This document shows positions 22,929 through 31,922 of a stretch of DNA of 64,000 nucleotides, piece after piece. Positions within the stretch are counted from its first letter, which is position 1. The number at the start of each line of letters is the position of its first letter. Below the pieces are notes generated by a model. That model ran no database searches. It was not told where the DNA came from and worked only from the letters and a program-made list of their open reading frames with translations. The stretch comes from Anastatus disparis (Eukaryota > Arthropoda > Insecta > Hymenoptera > Eupelmidae): positions 248,001 to 312,000 of the forward strand of contig JAFFSR010000279.1 of NCBI GenBank assembly GCA_017163975.1, given 5' to 3'. Both the position numbers and the translations under genes were made by a program.

Positions 22929-23715
22929 TTGTACAATAATGCTTTAGTATTCGCAAGTTTTGATGCCAATTTTGATACATTGCCGGGTAAAGGACCACAA
23001 GTTATTAGAATATGTGGACAAATTTACCATAATGTATATGCGTTACATCCTAATAAAGATGAAGCACGTGAATATGGACAATTATATATTTTAGATAATG
23101 AAATGGCAACGATTGAACGACATAAGTTTAATACAAACTTAACATTATTAAAACATTTAGATAACTTAATAAGAGATATTAACCCTCATGCTAAAGTCTA
23201 TAAAATGATGCATGAAGCAGAAGAAGAAGAACTACAACGATGTGCAAAAATCAATTGCTGTTACTATGTACTTTATCAAAACTGTTACTATGCCTATTAT
23301 CCGCTATAATAATTTCGACAAAAATAGATATAATCTACCTACCTGTAATGAAGTAGCAATAGTATAGGTTGGAGAAGACGATATGCCTCCTATTGAACGT
23401 GTTATTGTTATTCACCCTAAGTCTGATAAACCAATTAGTATACTAACAATTACCAAACACACAGATCCTATGACATATTCGCTTATTCATCCTAATGGTG
23501 GTTTCGGATGGATGTCAAATATGAAAAATAAATTTGAAAAATCTAATATTAAAAATTTGCAATTTTATAATTATAGATTTAGTGTTAGAAATGAATTTAA
23601 TCTATTTCTTAATTTAGGAAAATTATCTCAACAGTTCATTGTTGATGCGTTTGTAAAAGTTGAAACCTCCAGATTATATTTCATACGTAATAAACCAAAA
23701 CGTATTAAGAAGTGA
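22929..23715 (+). pseudogene. Helitron-like N-terminal domain
   Basis: Two frames. 22929-23309 contains NALVFASF, GKGPQVIRICGQIYHNVYALHP and GQLYILD, which are hallmarks of the domain. 23383-23715 contains HTDPMTYSLIHPNGGFGW, the RNEFN segment and KLSQQFIVDAFVKVE. A stop-containing gap of ~70 bases separates the frames, and the end shifts into the Rep frame at about 23690. Confidence 0.85.
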
Positions 23716-24545
23716 TTGTTGCAAAGGTGTTATGGACTATTTACATAACAAAAAAGAATTAGATTATTCAAAAATTGGAAAAATGGTAATATTACCATTA
23801 AACTTTACAGGAAGTCCACGATTTTTAAAACAAAATTACATTGATTCAATAACACTTGTAAATTATTATGGTAAACCTGACCTTTTTGTAATTATGACCT
23901 GTAACTCACATTGGAAAGAAATAACTGAAAACTTGGAAATTTATGAAAATGTAATAGATAGACCAGATATTATAACAAAAGTATTTTATCAAAAAGTAGA
24001 AGAATTCAAAAATTTAGTAATAAAAAAGGGAATATTAGGAAAATTTATTGCATATAGTTATGTAATTGAATTTAAAAAATGAGGATTACCACATATGCGT
24101 ATGTTGTTATTCTTAGATAAAAATGATAAATTTGACATTTTCGAAAAAATTGATAAAATAATAAGTGCAGAAATCCTAAATAGAGATATTTATCAAAAAT
24201 TATATAGTATTCTTAAACAATTTATGATACACGGTCTCTGTGGTATGCGAAATATAAATTGTCCGTTTATGGAAAAAAATCCGAAACAATGTACTAAAAA
24301 TTTTCCAAAAAAATTTAATAATACAACAACATTTAAATTAAATGGGTATCCACTATACAAACGCAAAAATGATGGCGTCAAAATTATTTTTAAAAATAAA
24401 TTTACAGAAAGATCTGCAGATAATGGATTCGTTGTTCCTTATAATCCTTACTTATTATTGAAATTCAATGCACACATAAACGTAGTAGTTTGTTCCACTG
24501 TACAATGCATTAAATATTTATTCTAATACTGTTATGAAAGTCATG
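23660..24545 (+). pseudogene. Helitron Rep (HUH nuclease) domain, broken
   Basis: Carries VILPLNFTGSPRF, KPDLFVIMTCNSHWKE, VDRPDIITKVF-like and IAYSYVIEF, the classic Helitron Rep string. A TGA at 24080-24082 interrupts it. Directly after, the two-histidine HUH site expected as PHAH reads PHMR, so one metal ligand is lost. Later parts read YNPYLLLKFNAHINV and KYLF, with a TAA at 24524-24526. The Polinton insertion follows in the codons for the Tyr region. Confidence 0.85.
24540..24545. repeat. Left target-site duplication of the Polinton
   Basis: GTCATG, repeated exactly at 39771-39776. Confidence 0.9.
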
Positions 24546-24711
24546 AGTAGTATATGGGGCGGTATAGCGAGGTACCCCCTCCCCTCGTCTCGCTATACCT
24601 CCCCATCCCCCCTCGCCTCCTGTCTCCCCCCTTCATGTCTGGGGCTGTTATGGCGTACGTGTGGAGGTATAGTGTGACATTTCCCCTTCCCCCAGTCTGG
24701 GGCTGTTATGG
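24546..24711 (+). repeat. Polinton left terminal inverted repeat
   Basis: 166 bp, pyrimidine-rich on the plus strand. The first 60 bases contain their own inverted repeat (24556-24571 with 24589-24604; GGTATAGCGAG against CTCGCTATACC). GTCTGGGGCTGTTATGG occurs twice (about 24637 and 24695). Confidence 0.93.
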
Positions 24712-24770
24712 AGTACTATTTTATGTATTAATTTTATTTATCGATTTTATTTATCAACTTTATTTAACGA

Positions 24771-25004
24771 TTATTTCCTACGATTAATATATTTGTTGGT
24801 CCTGAAAAGGACCGTGTGTGAAATATATAAATATTTTTTAATTTGAAATTTTTTATATCCTTTTCTTTCAGGAATAGAGTAAGTATTGGTTGAAAATTTT
24901 TCAGAATATTGTTTCCAGCTGGATGATGGTTGATTTTCCTTCTTTTTCTTTTCCCCACCTTGTAGTAAAGGTGTTTTTTCGTTGGTGGAACTGTTTTGAC
25001 CCAT
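24771..25004 (-). CDS. Small Polinton protein with MGQNSS start
   Basis: 77 residues from ATG 25004. It opens MGQNSSTNEKTPLLQGG: Gly2 with Ser6 fits the N-myristoylation signal, and EKTPLL fits an acidic dileucine sorting signal. A lysine run (KKKKE) follows, then a polar, basic remainder. If acylated it would sit on a cytoplasmic membrane face. It lies 54 bases downstream of another MGQ-type small gene. No homologue is recognised. The short length means a chance ORF cannot be excluded. Confidence 0.45.
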   Translation of the reverse strand: MGQNSSTNEKTPLLQGGEKKKKENQPSSSWKQYSEKFSTNTYSIPERKGYKKFQIKKYLYISHTVLFRTNKYINRRK

Positions 25005-25058
25005 CGTAATAATTAAACGTTAGACAAATATGATAAGAGACTATGCGTGAAAAAGTAT

Positions 25059-25235
25059 TTATTGTAAAAAGTTATTATTCAAATTAATATTTTCAAGAGT
25101 ATTATTTTTTTTATTATATCTTTGAAAACGTTCAAATTTTTCCGTTTCTTTCTCATAATATTCTCTGCATCGTTCTCTCTTTATTCCGTTGTCTGTAGAA
25201 CGTAATGAAGCAATCTTACCTGCGCATTGTCCCAT
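25059..25235 (-). CDS. Small Polinton protein with MGQCAGK start
   Basis: 58 residues from ATG 25235 to TAA 25059. It opens MGQCAGKIASLRS, which fits N-myristoylation at Gly2 with a neighbouring Cys4 that could be palmitoylated. The rest is a charged, probably helical stretch (KRERCREYYEKETEKFERF) with an Asn-rich tail. Same strand and spacing as the 77-residue gene after it, and both start MGQ. Function unknown. Membrane association is an inference from the first residues. Confidence 0.45.
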   Translation of the reverse strand: MGQCAGKIASLRSTDNGIKRERCREYYEKETEKFERFQRYNKKNNTLENINLNNNFLQ

Positions 25236-25269
25236 GTCTGTTTCGACCGACTGTCATAAAATAAATGAT

Positions 25270-25483
25270 GGGTAATTGAAAAGGTGATTATATTTATAGA
25301 AAGAAAGGAAGAAATGAAGTAAAATATAGCATTAAAGTTATTTATTGATATTAACACACATTTTTATACATGAATCATTTTATATGATAAATCTTTTTAC
25401 AATCATAGGTTAATTATACATAATAACAAACGAAGTTAATTATATGATTAAAGTAATTAATTAAAATAAACACACATTTTTTA
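25270..25483. other. AT-rich gap with a short duplication
   Basis: No gene. A ~60-base segment at 25352-25412 resembles 25469-25533 (ACACACATTTTT, then GAATCATT and ATAGGT), so the end of the neighbouring gene has been duplicated and decayed. Confidence 0.45.
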
Positions 25484-25843
25484 TTCAGGAATCATTATAT
25501 CTCGTAAATCTTTTGCAATTATAGGTAAACCAAATGCGAGAATTTAATGTAAAACAAATTTTAAATATAAACTTTTATAATGATCAGTATCGTCTATCAT
25601 ATTTTCCATGACATAACCTTCTAATTCGTTACTAAGAATATAATAGTATTGTTTAAATGATTTTAAGTCATTAAGAATTACTTTTGCATTGTACAGTCCT
25701 TCTTGTCCAAGTTTATTTTTTAAAGAGTCTAGAATATGATCGGTAGTACAGTTGACTTTACCGACGCGCTCGCTTAAATCGTTGAGAAGAAGATCTACCA
25801 AGAGACTTTGCTGACGAAGACCTTCAAATGTTTGGTGTTGCAT
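25484..25843 (-). pseudogene. Helical Polinton protein, late stop
   Basis: ATG 25843 opens a frame of 99 residues rich in L, K and D/E, probably all helix (LLVDLLLNDLSERVG, ILDSLKNKLGQEG). A TAA at 25544-25546 ends it, but the same frame stays open for 19 more codons (AFGLPIIAKDLRDIMIPE) to a second stop at 25484. The extra part looks protein-like, so the first stop may be a lesion. No family recognised. Confidence 0.45.
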
Positions 25844-25873
25844 GACTATACCTGGTGGATGATTAAAAGTTTT

Positions 25874-26296
25874 TTACTTTTTACAAAGTGATTGTCCAGG
25901 AGTATCTTCTTCCTCGGGTATCTCGTTCGGTTGTGGTCTTTCGTCGATGGTGATAGATTTCGTGCCGTACGATGTGGTGAAACTCAAATCATGATTGGAA
26001 AGAAAGAGTTTAGTTAGTCTTCCAAAATCTTGATAAAAAGAATAAGAATTTTGAAAATAAGCTGTTATGGCGTCAAATTGATCTTTCAGAATATCCCAGC
26101 TATGGCGATCAAGAAAGACACTTTTGTGCGAGCCACCTGAAGAAACTAGTTTAATCACTTCATGATAATATCCACCACTATATTCAAGACCGACACAAAT
26201 TCTTTTCGAGTTAGACTTATTGAGCGCGTAGGTAGTAGATAATAAAAGGTTTGGCAACTCAGGTTTTCCCGACTCACGTAATTCACATCGAGCCAT
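25874..26296 (-). CDS. Polinton protein, PC4-like candidate
   Basis: 140 residues from ATG 26296, intact. The middle part, KRICVGLEYSGGYYHEVI, then KSVFLDRHSWDILKDQFDAI, has the spacing of a PC4/p15 single-strand DNA-binding fold (basic beta strands, then a W-containing helix). The C-terminus is Pro/Glu-rich. It sits among the capsid and protease genes on the same strand. A ssDNA-binding or late-expression role would fit a replicating DNA element, but the fold match is only by eye. Confidence 0.5.
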   Translation of the reverse strand: MARCELRESGKPELPNLLLSTTYALNKSNSKRICVGLEYSGGYYHEVIKLVSSGGSHKSVFLDRHSWDILKDQFDAITAYFQNSYSFYQDFGRLTKLFLSNHDLSFTTSYGTKSITIDERPQPNEIPEEEDTPGQSLCKK

Positions 26297-26299
26297 TTT

Positions 26300-26700
26300 T
26301 TACGTCTTGATCGTACTGGAGCTAAACTCTTACTAAAACTTGGAAAGAATATTTCTCTACCGCGCATTGGACAAAATAGTATGTAGAGGGGATAAATATG
26401 TTTTTAATAGAATAGTAGCAACAGGGCCGGGTTTATTTAGGGTAGATACGAAGGATGGGGTGGGGGATGGTATCAGTAGACCAGGTGTACTGAGGAAAAC
26501 GTAGAGACAGCTAGTCAGCAGGGCAGGTGTTTCTTCATTCATAGATAGGAGGGAGGGAAGGGGAAAATTAAGGGAAAAAATTTTAGAAATATTTTATTTG
26601 TGCACTCAATAGTATATTTATTCAAATATAAATTCCAAAATTAACATTGATTATACTTAAATCTAAAACACGCATTTGATTATAATATTTAAAGTAAAAT
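26300..26700. other. Intergenic Polinton stretch
   Basis: Contains a purine-rich block (26560-26575) and a 61-codon minus-strand frame (26357-26542) with no recognisable features. No gene called. Confidence 0.4.
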
Positions 26701-26708
26701 TATATATA

Positions 26709-27254
26709 TTATGAATATCTTAACCTAGAAGTACATGTTTGATTACAATGACCTGAACCTTGAGAACGTTCTCTGCTGAATGTACCCGTGCGCTTACATC
26801 TTCTATGTCTAATTTTATTTAAAATTCTTTTATAAAAATTTTCAGCTATCCGATCATTTTTTTTCGTGTTATTTGAAAAGATGCTACAAAACGTTCGCAA
26901 ACTAACACCGCGACATATATGATATAAAAACATAATAGTATATTGACCACAATACGTTGAATCGATGCTCTGCAGTTTCTTGGTATTCCATCGAAAAATT
27001 TTACAGTTTCTTCTGAGTCGTTCCAGATGATATTTCGAGATGGGTGGGAAACCGTAACTATCAAAATACGTTCCGTATCCATTTTTATTGATGAACATGG
27101 CCACCCAATATGTACCAGGTCTTGTATGATCATCGGTATTACACACTACCGCGACTGGTGTTATCATTACATTTGGAATGTGATCTGCTGCGTATACGCC
27201 AATTGATTTGGCTTTCAACCCTTCTAGGGCTCTCTTTATTTGGGTGGTATTCAT
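26709..27254 (-). CDS. Adenain-like cysteine protease (Polinton PRO)
   Basis: 181 residues from ATG 27254. An in-frame upstream start at 27293 would overlap the previous gene. IGVYAADHIPN near residue 18, PGTYWVAMF near 65, YFDSYGFPP near 78 and LQSIDSTYCGQYTIMFL near 105 are the landmarks of the adenovirus-type maturation protease found in Polintons. The Asp, Gln and Cys are present. The catalytic His expected before Trp (GTHWVA in the family) is Tyr here (codon TAT), one transition away from His. The nearby HTRPG His is unlikely to replace it. In Polintons this protease is thought to process capsid proteins. The reading frame is intact, but activity is doubtful. Confidence 0.85.
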   Translation of the reverse strand: MNTTQIKRALEGLKAKSIGVYAADHIPNVMITPVAVVCNTDDHTRPGTYWVAMFINKNGYGTYFDSYGFPPISKYHLERLRRNCKIFRWNTKKLQSIDSTYCGQYTIMFLYHICRGVSLRTFCSIFSNNTKKNDRIAENFYKRILNKIRHRRCKRTGTFSRERSQGSGHCNQTCTSRLRYS

Positions 27255-27273
27255 TTGTATTATTTTCTTGTGT

Positions 27274-27966
27274 TCAACCACAACTCTCATCACTACTTGC
27301 GTATTCTATGGTTTTATCATCGTCGTCGCCGTCGTCGTCTACCTCATCAACCTCTGTAAAAGCGACGCTTGACCTGAATCTCACAACGCTATTTTTCTTG
27401 TAGGCAATTTTTTGAAGAGAGTCGTAGAAGAGTTCGCTACTCTTTTTGGACAAATTTTGTTGAGATTCTTGAGGGAGTAGTGAATGAAGCAATTCTCTCA
27501 ATAGATGTGATCTCTGCATGGCACAATACTCCCTTTTATAGAGGCTTTCTTGACAGGCGTGAAAGCAACATACTTTCTGAGAAGAGAATCGTCTTTGTAA
27601 GTCGGTGAAACCCGTTGTAGTGTAATCTTCTATGTTTATAACGTTACGGGCCATAATGGATTCGATATAGCGAGCCTTTTCAGCACCTCTCACATAAATT
27701 CTTGTAGCGTTTCTCGCTATATTATAAAAATGGTAGCGTAATTTTCGTAGAATAACATCCCCATCGAACCATTGTAGACCGTGGAGGCGTGACGATACGT
27801 AATCGTTGCTGGTTTTTATATTTTCTGGCAGATTATCGAATTCGTAAGGTAGTGCAATTATCAAATGACCAATAACTTGTTCTTGTAGAGAAACTACTGT
27901 CACTTCCTTGGGTAAAAATTTATTATCTTTATCTCTTAAGCCTTGAATATCTATTACGTAATCCAT
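27274..27966 (-). CDS. Conserved Polinton protein, exonuclease-like N-terminus
   Basis: 230 residues from ATG 27966, intact. It opens DYVIDIQGLRDKDNKFLPKE, with the acidic/hydrophobic pattern of an RNase H-fold strand, followed by YVRGAEKARYIE and a Cys/His-rich part (CCFHACQESLYKREYCA). The tail is highly acidic (DEVDDDGDDDDK). I know similar proteins from insect Maverick-like loci but not their function. A DEDD-type exonuclease fold is a guess. It lies between the major capsid gene and the protease, and stops 20 bases before the protease ATG. Confidence 0.6.
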   Translation of the reverse strand: MDYVIDIQGLRDKDNKFLPKEVTVVSLQEQVIGHLIIALPYEFDNLPENIKTSNDYVSSRLHGLQWFDGDVILRKLRYHFYNIARNATRIYVRGAEKARYIESIMARNVINIEDYTTTGFTDLQRRFSSQKVCCFHACQESLYKREYCAMQRSHLLRELLHSLLPQESQQNLSKKSSELFYDSLQKIAYKKNSVVRFRSSVAFTEVDEVDDDGDDDDKTIEYASSDESCG

Positions 27967-28081
27967 TTTGGCGAGAACGCGATTGCGTGTGTGCTACGGC
28001 TAAGAGTGAGAAGCAACTAAAGCAGTGGAGTATGAAGCAAATGGTCTTATAATATTTCTCCTACCATGTTCCCCCTCCACC

Positions 28082-29422
28082 TCAAGCATTAAAATCCGTA
28101 ATAATTTGTCTGTTTGAATCGATTTCTAGCACGTTATCAAATTCTGCATAAACGATGCAATTGATTGTTTCCCTAAGAGCCTGCTCAAAGCGAACTTCAA
28201 TGCGCAGAGCTCCCGACCGCACGAGATTCCAATGTGATGAAAAATGTGCCGACAAATCTGGCGTCAAGTCGAATGCAAAGAGACAGTAACCTTCTGGATA
28301 AGACGTTTGGCTGACATCGATACCCTTGTTGAGAAAATGTATACCAGTACCGGAGAATAGCGTGTGATAAGCGTCTACATAGAGTTTATTATTCCCAGTG
28401 TATTTTGGCTGTAGGGGTTTGCTTGGTATTTGTACTCCATCGACGTAAAGAGAGAGAAAATTAATGGAATAATGTTGAAAGTTGAAAGGATTCAATTGTC
28501 GATTGCCGTTGAAGGCTCGGTTACTCACAAAACCTATGATGATTCTTTTTGGCAACTGGCCCAATATAACATTATCAAGAGTATCTCCTAAAATTCCGCT
28601 ATGTAGAGTGAATGATTTGACTTCCACTCTTGTTATTGGATATTTTGCAGTAGTTTTGGCCAAAGCATTAGCATGAGCCAATAGTACGGCTGGACTTATT
28701 TTAGCTCGACGGACGATTAGCGTCGCTTCTCTGATGCGTACTGAAAATTTTCCGTCATCGGTGAAATCTATCAAACAAAACGCGTCCTTGCTACGAACGA
28801 GCCTCACTCGCATTTCAACACCGTTTACCAAAAATTTACCTTGATTAAATACATCGCAATGGAGGTGTCCAATCATATCGACAACTCTACCGCCAGCTGT
28901 AAAGTATTGGCGATTCTGAGAACCGACATTGGCCCCAACTGTTCCAGTAGCAATTGCTGGTGAAGCATCCATACATCCTGCTGTGTCCACATACCAAAGT
29001 ACGGAGGTTAGGTGTGATGTTAAGGCAGGAGAAGCGTAATTTAAGAGCATTTCTATGTAAGCTCTGTAAGGATAAGCGTTGTTTGGGGGTGAGACTAGCT
29101 TTGAATTTAAAAAGATGTCCGTTTGCTCGAACAACGAATGTAAAAAATTGTTAATAGGAGCAACTTTTGCATTCTCGGCGTCGGTTCCCACATGTGTGAT
29201 TTCCACGCTGACTTATAACATTGTATGCGCTAGATCGATGTTATGCTCGGTCGAACTAGGAACCAAAAATTCGAAAGGTGAATCGCTTTCATTGCTGAGA
29301 GATGATACAGGTTTGTAGTGGAGAAAAGAACTGCTTTCAATCGATGTTTATGTCGAAGGAAGAGTAAAAATATCTAGTTCGCTCTTCATACCTTCACCAC
29401 TGCACGCGTGTAGGAAAGCCAT
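28082..29422 (-). pseudogene. Major capsid protein (double jelly roll), two stops
   Basis: The frame begins at ATG 29422 and runs to a stop at 28082, 446 codons. It matches the Polinton major capsid family, often annotated as F54H12.2-like: FLNSKLVSPPNNAYPYRAYI, DMIGHLHCDVFNQGKFL and VEMRVRLVRSKDAFCL are diagnostic. In-frame stops lie at codon 25 (29348-29350) and codon 70 (29213-29215), and everything after is open. The double jelly-roll capsomer would form the icosahedral shell. As it stands only a shortened product from an internal start could be made, lacking the first strands. Confidence 0.9.
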
Positions 29423-29436
29423 TTTTTAAAAATGAT

Positions 29437-29961
29437 TTATTTAGGTCCAAAAATGTCAGATACGCTTCTCAATACTTTCTTCTTTCGCCTTGATGTTTTC
29501 TTTTTCTTGCCTATACCACGCTTATTCGTCTTTCTCTTTGTCTTTCTTTTCTTGCTCGATGCGTTATGTGCCAGAACACGAGCTCGCGTTGACTGTCCTT
29601 TGCGCTTAGCAGTAACAGCTTTATATCCACTACCTTACATAATATCGGAAATTTTATTAGCAGCTTTTCTTTTTAAATTTCGACCCGACTCTCGAACACG
29701 TGTGTTGAGAGACTCTTTAAAATTCGCTCTCTTATTCGACACGTCGTCTAGCACGTTCAAGCCTGTTCGGACGGCTTCTTTGCCTACTTTTTTGGCCCCG
29801 CTGGCAAGATATGGCACAATTTTCCTAAATATTCCTCCAAGAAAGCTACCAATTCCAGAGCCTCTTTGAAACGTTGAACCAGTGTAAACGTTTTTAATAC
29901 CGCTTCCACCACCAGCCTGCTCGTCGAAGTAATGAATATAATAACTTATATCGCTATACAA
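29437..29961 (-). pseudogene. Small basic capsid-accessory protein, broken
   Basis: Open from 29961 except for a TAA at 29635-29637, ending at 29437, just before the major capsid ATG. RGSGIGSFLGGIFRKIVPYL is a glycine-rich amphipathic segment. The C-terminus is a long Lys/Arg tract. The layout resembles adenovirus minor core or membrane-lytic proteins (VI or X type), an analogy only. There is no ATG near the expected start, so the start codon may be lost too. The protein family is well conserved next to Polinton capsid genes. Confidence 0.65.
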
Positions 29962-30774
29962 TTAACGACTACGCTTGAAATGAAGCGTAACCGTCAGCGT
30001 TCCATACTCAAATGGTATTTTGCGCCCATGTTGATCTCTTATATCGATAACAATATTTCGAAAGGTATGATGTAGTAGAGGTATGTATTGAATCGGTGCA
30101 AACTGTTTGGTAACAGTTGATCCGAATTTGTACTTTGAATTTTCCAGGGCTACAATGCGTAAAAGTGCCGTTTCCGTGTCACCGACTGCATAAGGTTCGC
30201 ATATGTCTGTGTAAACGTTAAGCTGATCGGGTATAGCCCGTGCTAAACTAGCCGGTCTATTGCCCACATTTATACTTGTTCCTGAGTTGGAAGTGACAAA
30301 ATTTCCTGTTTCTCTGAGGACAATATCTTCAAAGCCAAAAATTCGACGAATTTTTTCGTTGAAAGTCGTGTAGTGCGGCTCTTCGCAATCGCAAATCCTT
30401 TTTAAGATGTAATAACCTTTCTGAAACTTAGTCGATTCAAGCTCCTGATGTTCACGCGCCTCGTGTACTTTATTTATTTCTTCTGCAAGCTGTTCGATGC
30501 TACTGTATACGCCGCGAGGAAAATTACAAAACCCGTTATTTTTCGAAACTTTGGGTTTAGCGCTTCCTAATTTAAAAGTATAATAAGCTTCAGGTTCTTG
30601 AATATGCATGATAGTACAGGGTACGTGTATTTCAGCTAGACCGACCTGCCAGTTACCGATTAATCTAATTTCACGGGATAAGTAAGTGGTGAAACAAGTA
30701 GTCGTATTGTCAGGAAAATAACGCATACTACTGTTACTCGGTAATACTAAATAAAAATCATCTAGATTATCCAT
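29962..30774 (-). CDS. Minor capsid (penton) protein
   Basis: 270 residues from ATG 30774, intact. An upstream TTG at 30783 overlaps the integrase stop and is not needed. FYLVLPSNSSMRYFPDN at the start, NWQVGLAEIHVP near residue 43 and a C-terminal DIRDQHGRKIPFEYGTLTVTL are typical of the Polinton minor capsid protein with a single jelly roll, which forms the fivefold vertices. It starts six bases after the integrase stop, so the two genes are tightly packed. It is the only large structural gene in this copy without a break. Confidence 0.85.
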   Translation of the reverse strand: MDNLDDFYLVLPSNSSMRYFPDNTTTCFTTYLSREIRLIGNWQVGLAEIHVPCTIMHIQEPEAYYTFKLGSAKPKVSKNNGFCNFPRGVYSSIEQLAEEINKVHEAREHQELESTKFQKGYYILKRICDCEEPHYTTFNEKIRRIFGFEDIVLRETGNFVTSNSGTSINVGNRPASLARAIPDQLNVYTDICEPYAVGDTETALLRIVALENSKYKFGSTVTKQFAPIQYIPLLHHTFRNIVIDIRDQHGRKIPFEYGTLTVTLHFKRSR

Positions 30775-30779
30775 TATTT

Positions 30780-31922
30780 TCAAACTCTTTCAACGTCTGA
30801 TGCTTTTATCCAAGAATTAAATTTATCTGGATATCCTTCCCACTTTACAAATAACTGTTTTCTATTTCCGCTTCCTTTGGTCCGAAGAACGCGTTCAATC
30901 TTGAAATATTGATCTTCCAGCAGTCGTTGTGATCCTACAGGAGCCAATTCTTCTGTATAAAAAAATCCGTCAATGTCCTCTCCTTGTAAATCTTGTAGCT
31001 CGTAGGTATAAAGATTTTGCCTGGTAGAAAAACGTTTGACTTTAAATACTTCCTCGCTATTATTCTTCTCGAATCCTCTCGCAAAGGTTCCCTTAAAGCG
31101 ACTGATCCTCACGTAGTCACCAACCTCGTATTTATGGTCTTTTATTTGCCTTCGATTTTTTCTTTGCTGAAGAGCGCGCCTCTGTAGATTCACTCGTGCC
31201 TCGGCAGCGTTATACAAATTAACCTCTGAAGGTTTCATTTTTATACTTGAATGTACTGTATTGTTGTATGCATAAACTCTCTTTTGTATTACATCGATGT
31301 ACCTATGTGTATTGCGATGAGTGAAATATCTCCAAACACGTTCTTTGAGAGTTCGATTGAGACGTTCTACCACTGCCGCCTTAATGTCAGGGTTCCTTGC
31401 CACTCTAAACTGTATGTCATATTTTTTAAGAGTATTTTGCAAATCTGCGCTAACAAATTCTTTACCTTTGTCAGTTAGCAAGTAAACAGGTGTGCGACCA
31501 TTGGACCGCTTAAGAATCTTTTCGAATGCAGCCGATACAGCGTGTGCTGTTTTATCCCGCAGTGGTTCTACTCATGCATACTTACTGAGCACGTCGATCA
31601 CCACTAGTAAGTACGAATAACCATCATTTCCTTTTTTTGGACTCGTTAACTGACACAAATCTACCTCCCAAACGTCATCTACCTTAGTTACGTTATAGTG
31701 TAATCTAGTAAATTTTTTTCGTATAGGGCAGTGAAGCGTGTAAGCATCTTGATTACTCAACCACTCGTGTATTCGTTTTTGCTCTTTTTCCCTGTTTATC
31801 AATGATTTACCTTTTATATTTACGCGTATTAAATTACGAGCTCCAGCATAACATGCTTCGTGCGAAGGCTCGTAATACTGTTTTTCCAAAGACATTTTCT
31901 TTAGATTTTTGCTTTTAACCAT
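30780..31922 (-). pseudogene. Polinton integrase with chromodomain, one stop
   Basis: 381 codons from ATG 31922 (or 31895) to TGA 30780. The catalytic core shows the first Asp in VWEVDLCQL, the second in LTDKGKEF and the Glu in VVERLNRTLKE, the retroviral D,D-35-E pattern. The last 45 residues (FKIERVLRTKGSGNRKQLFV, then WEGYP) are a chromodomain, which could steer integration to histone-marked chromatin. A TGA at 31572-31574 splits the core just after SKYA, at a position that is usually Trp. The start overlaps the end of the polymerase frame. Confidence 0.9.

Larger units (their letters stand above)
20922..24545 (+). mobile_element. Helitron remnant, 5' half
   Basis: A series of broken frames in Helitron order: a Ulp1-like protease domain, a helical basic region, the Helitron-like N domain and the Rep domain. 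The frame runs into the Polinton at 24546 and resumes at 39777. Many stops and frame shifts show it is long dead. The 5' TC terminus was not identified. Confidence 0.85.
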
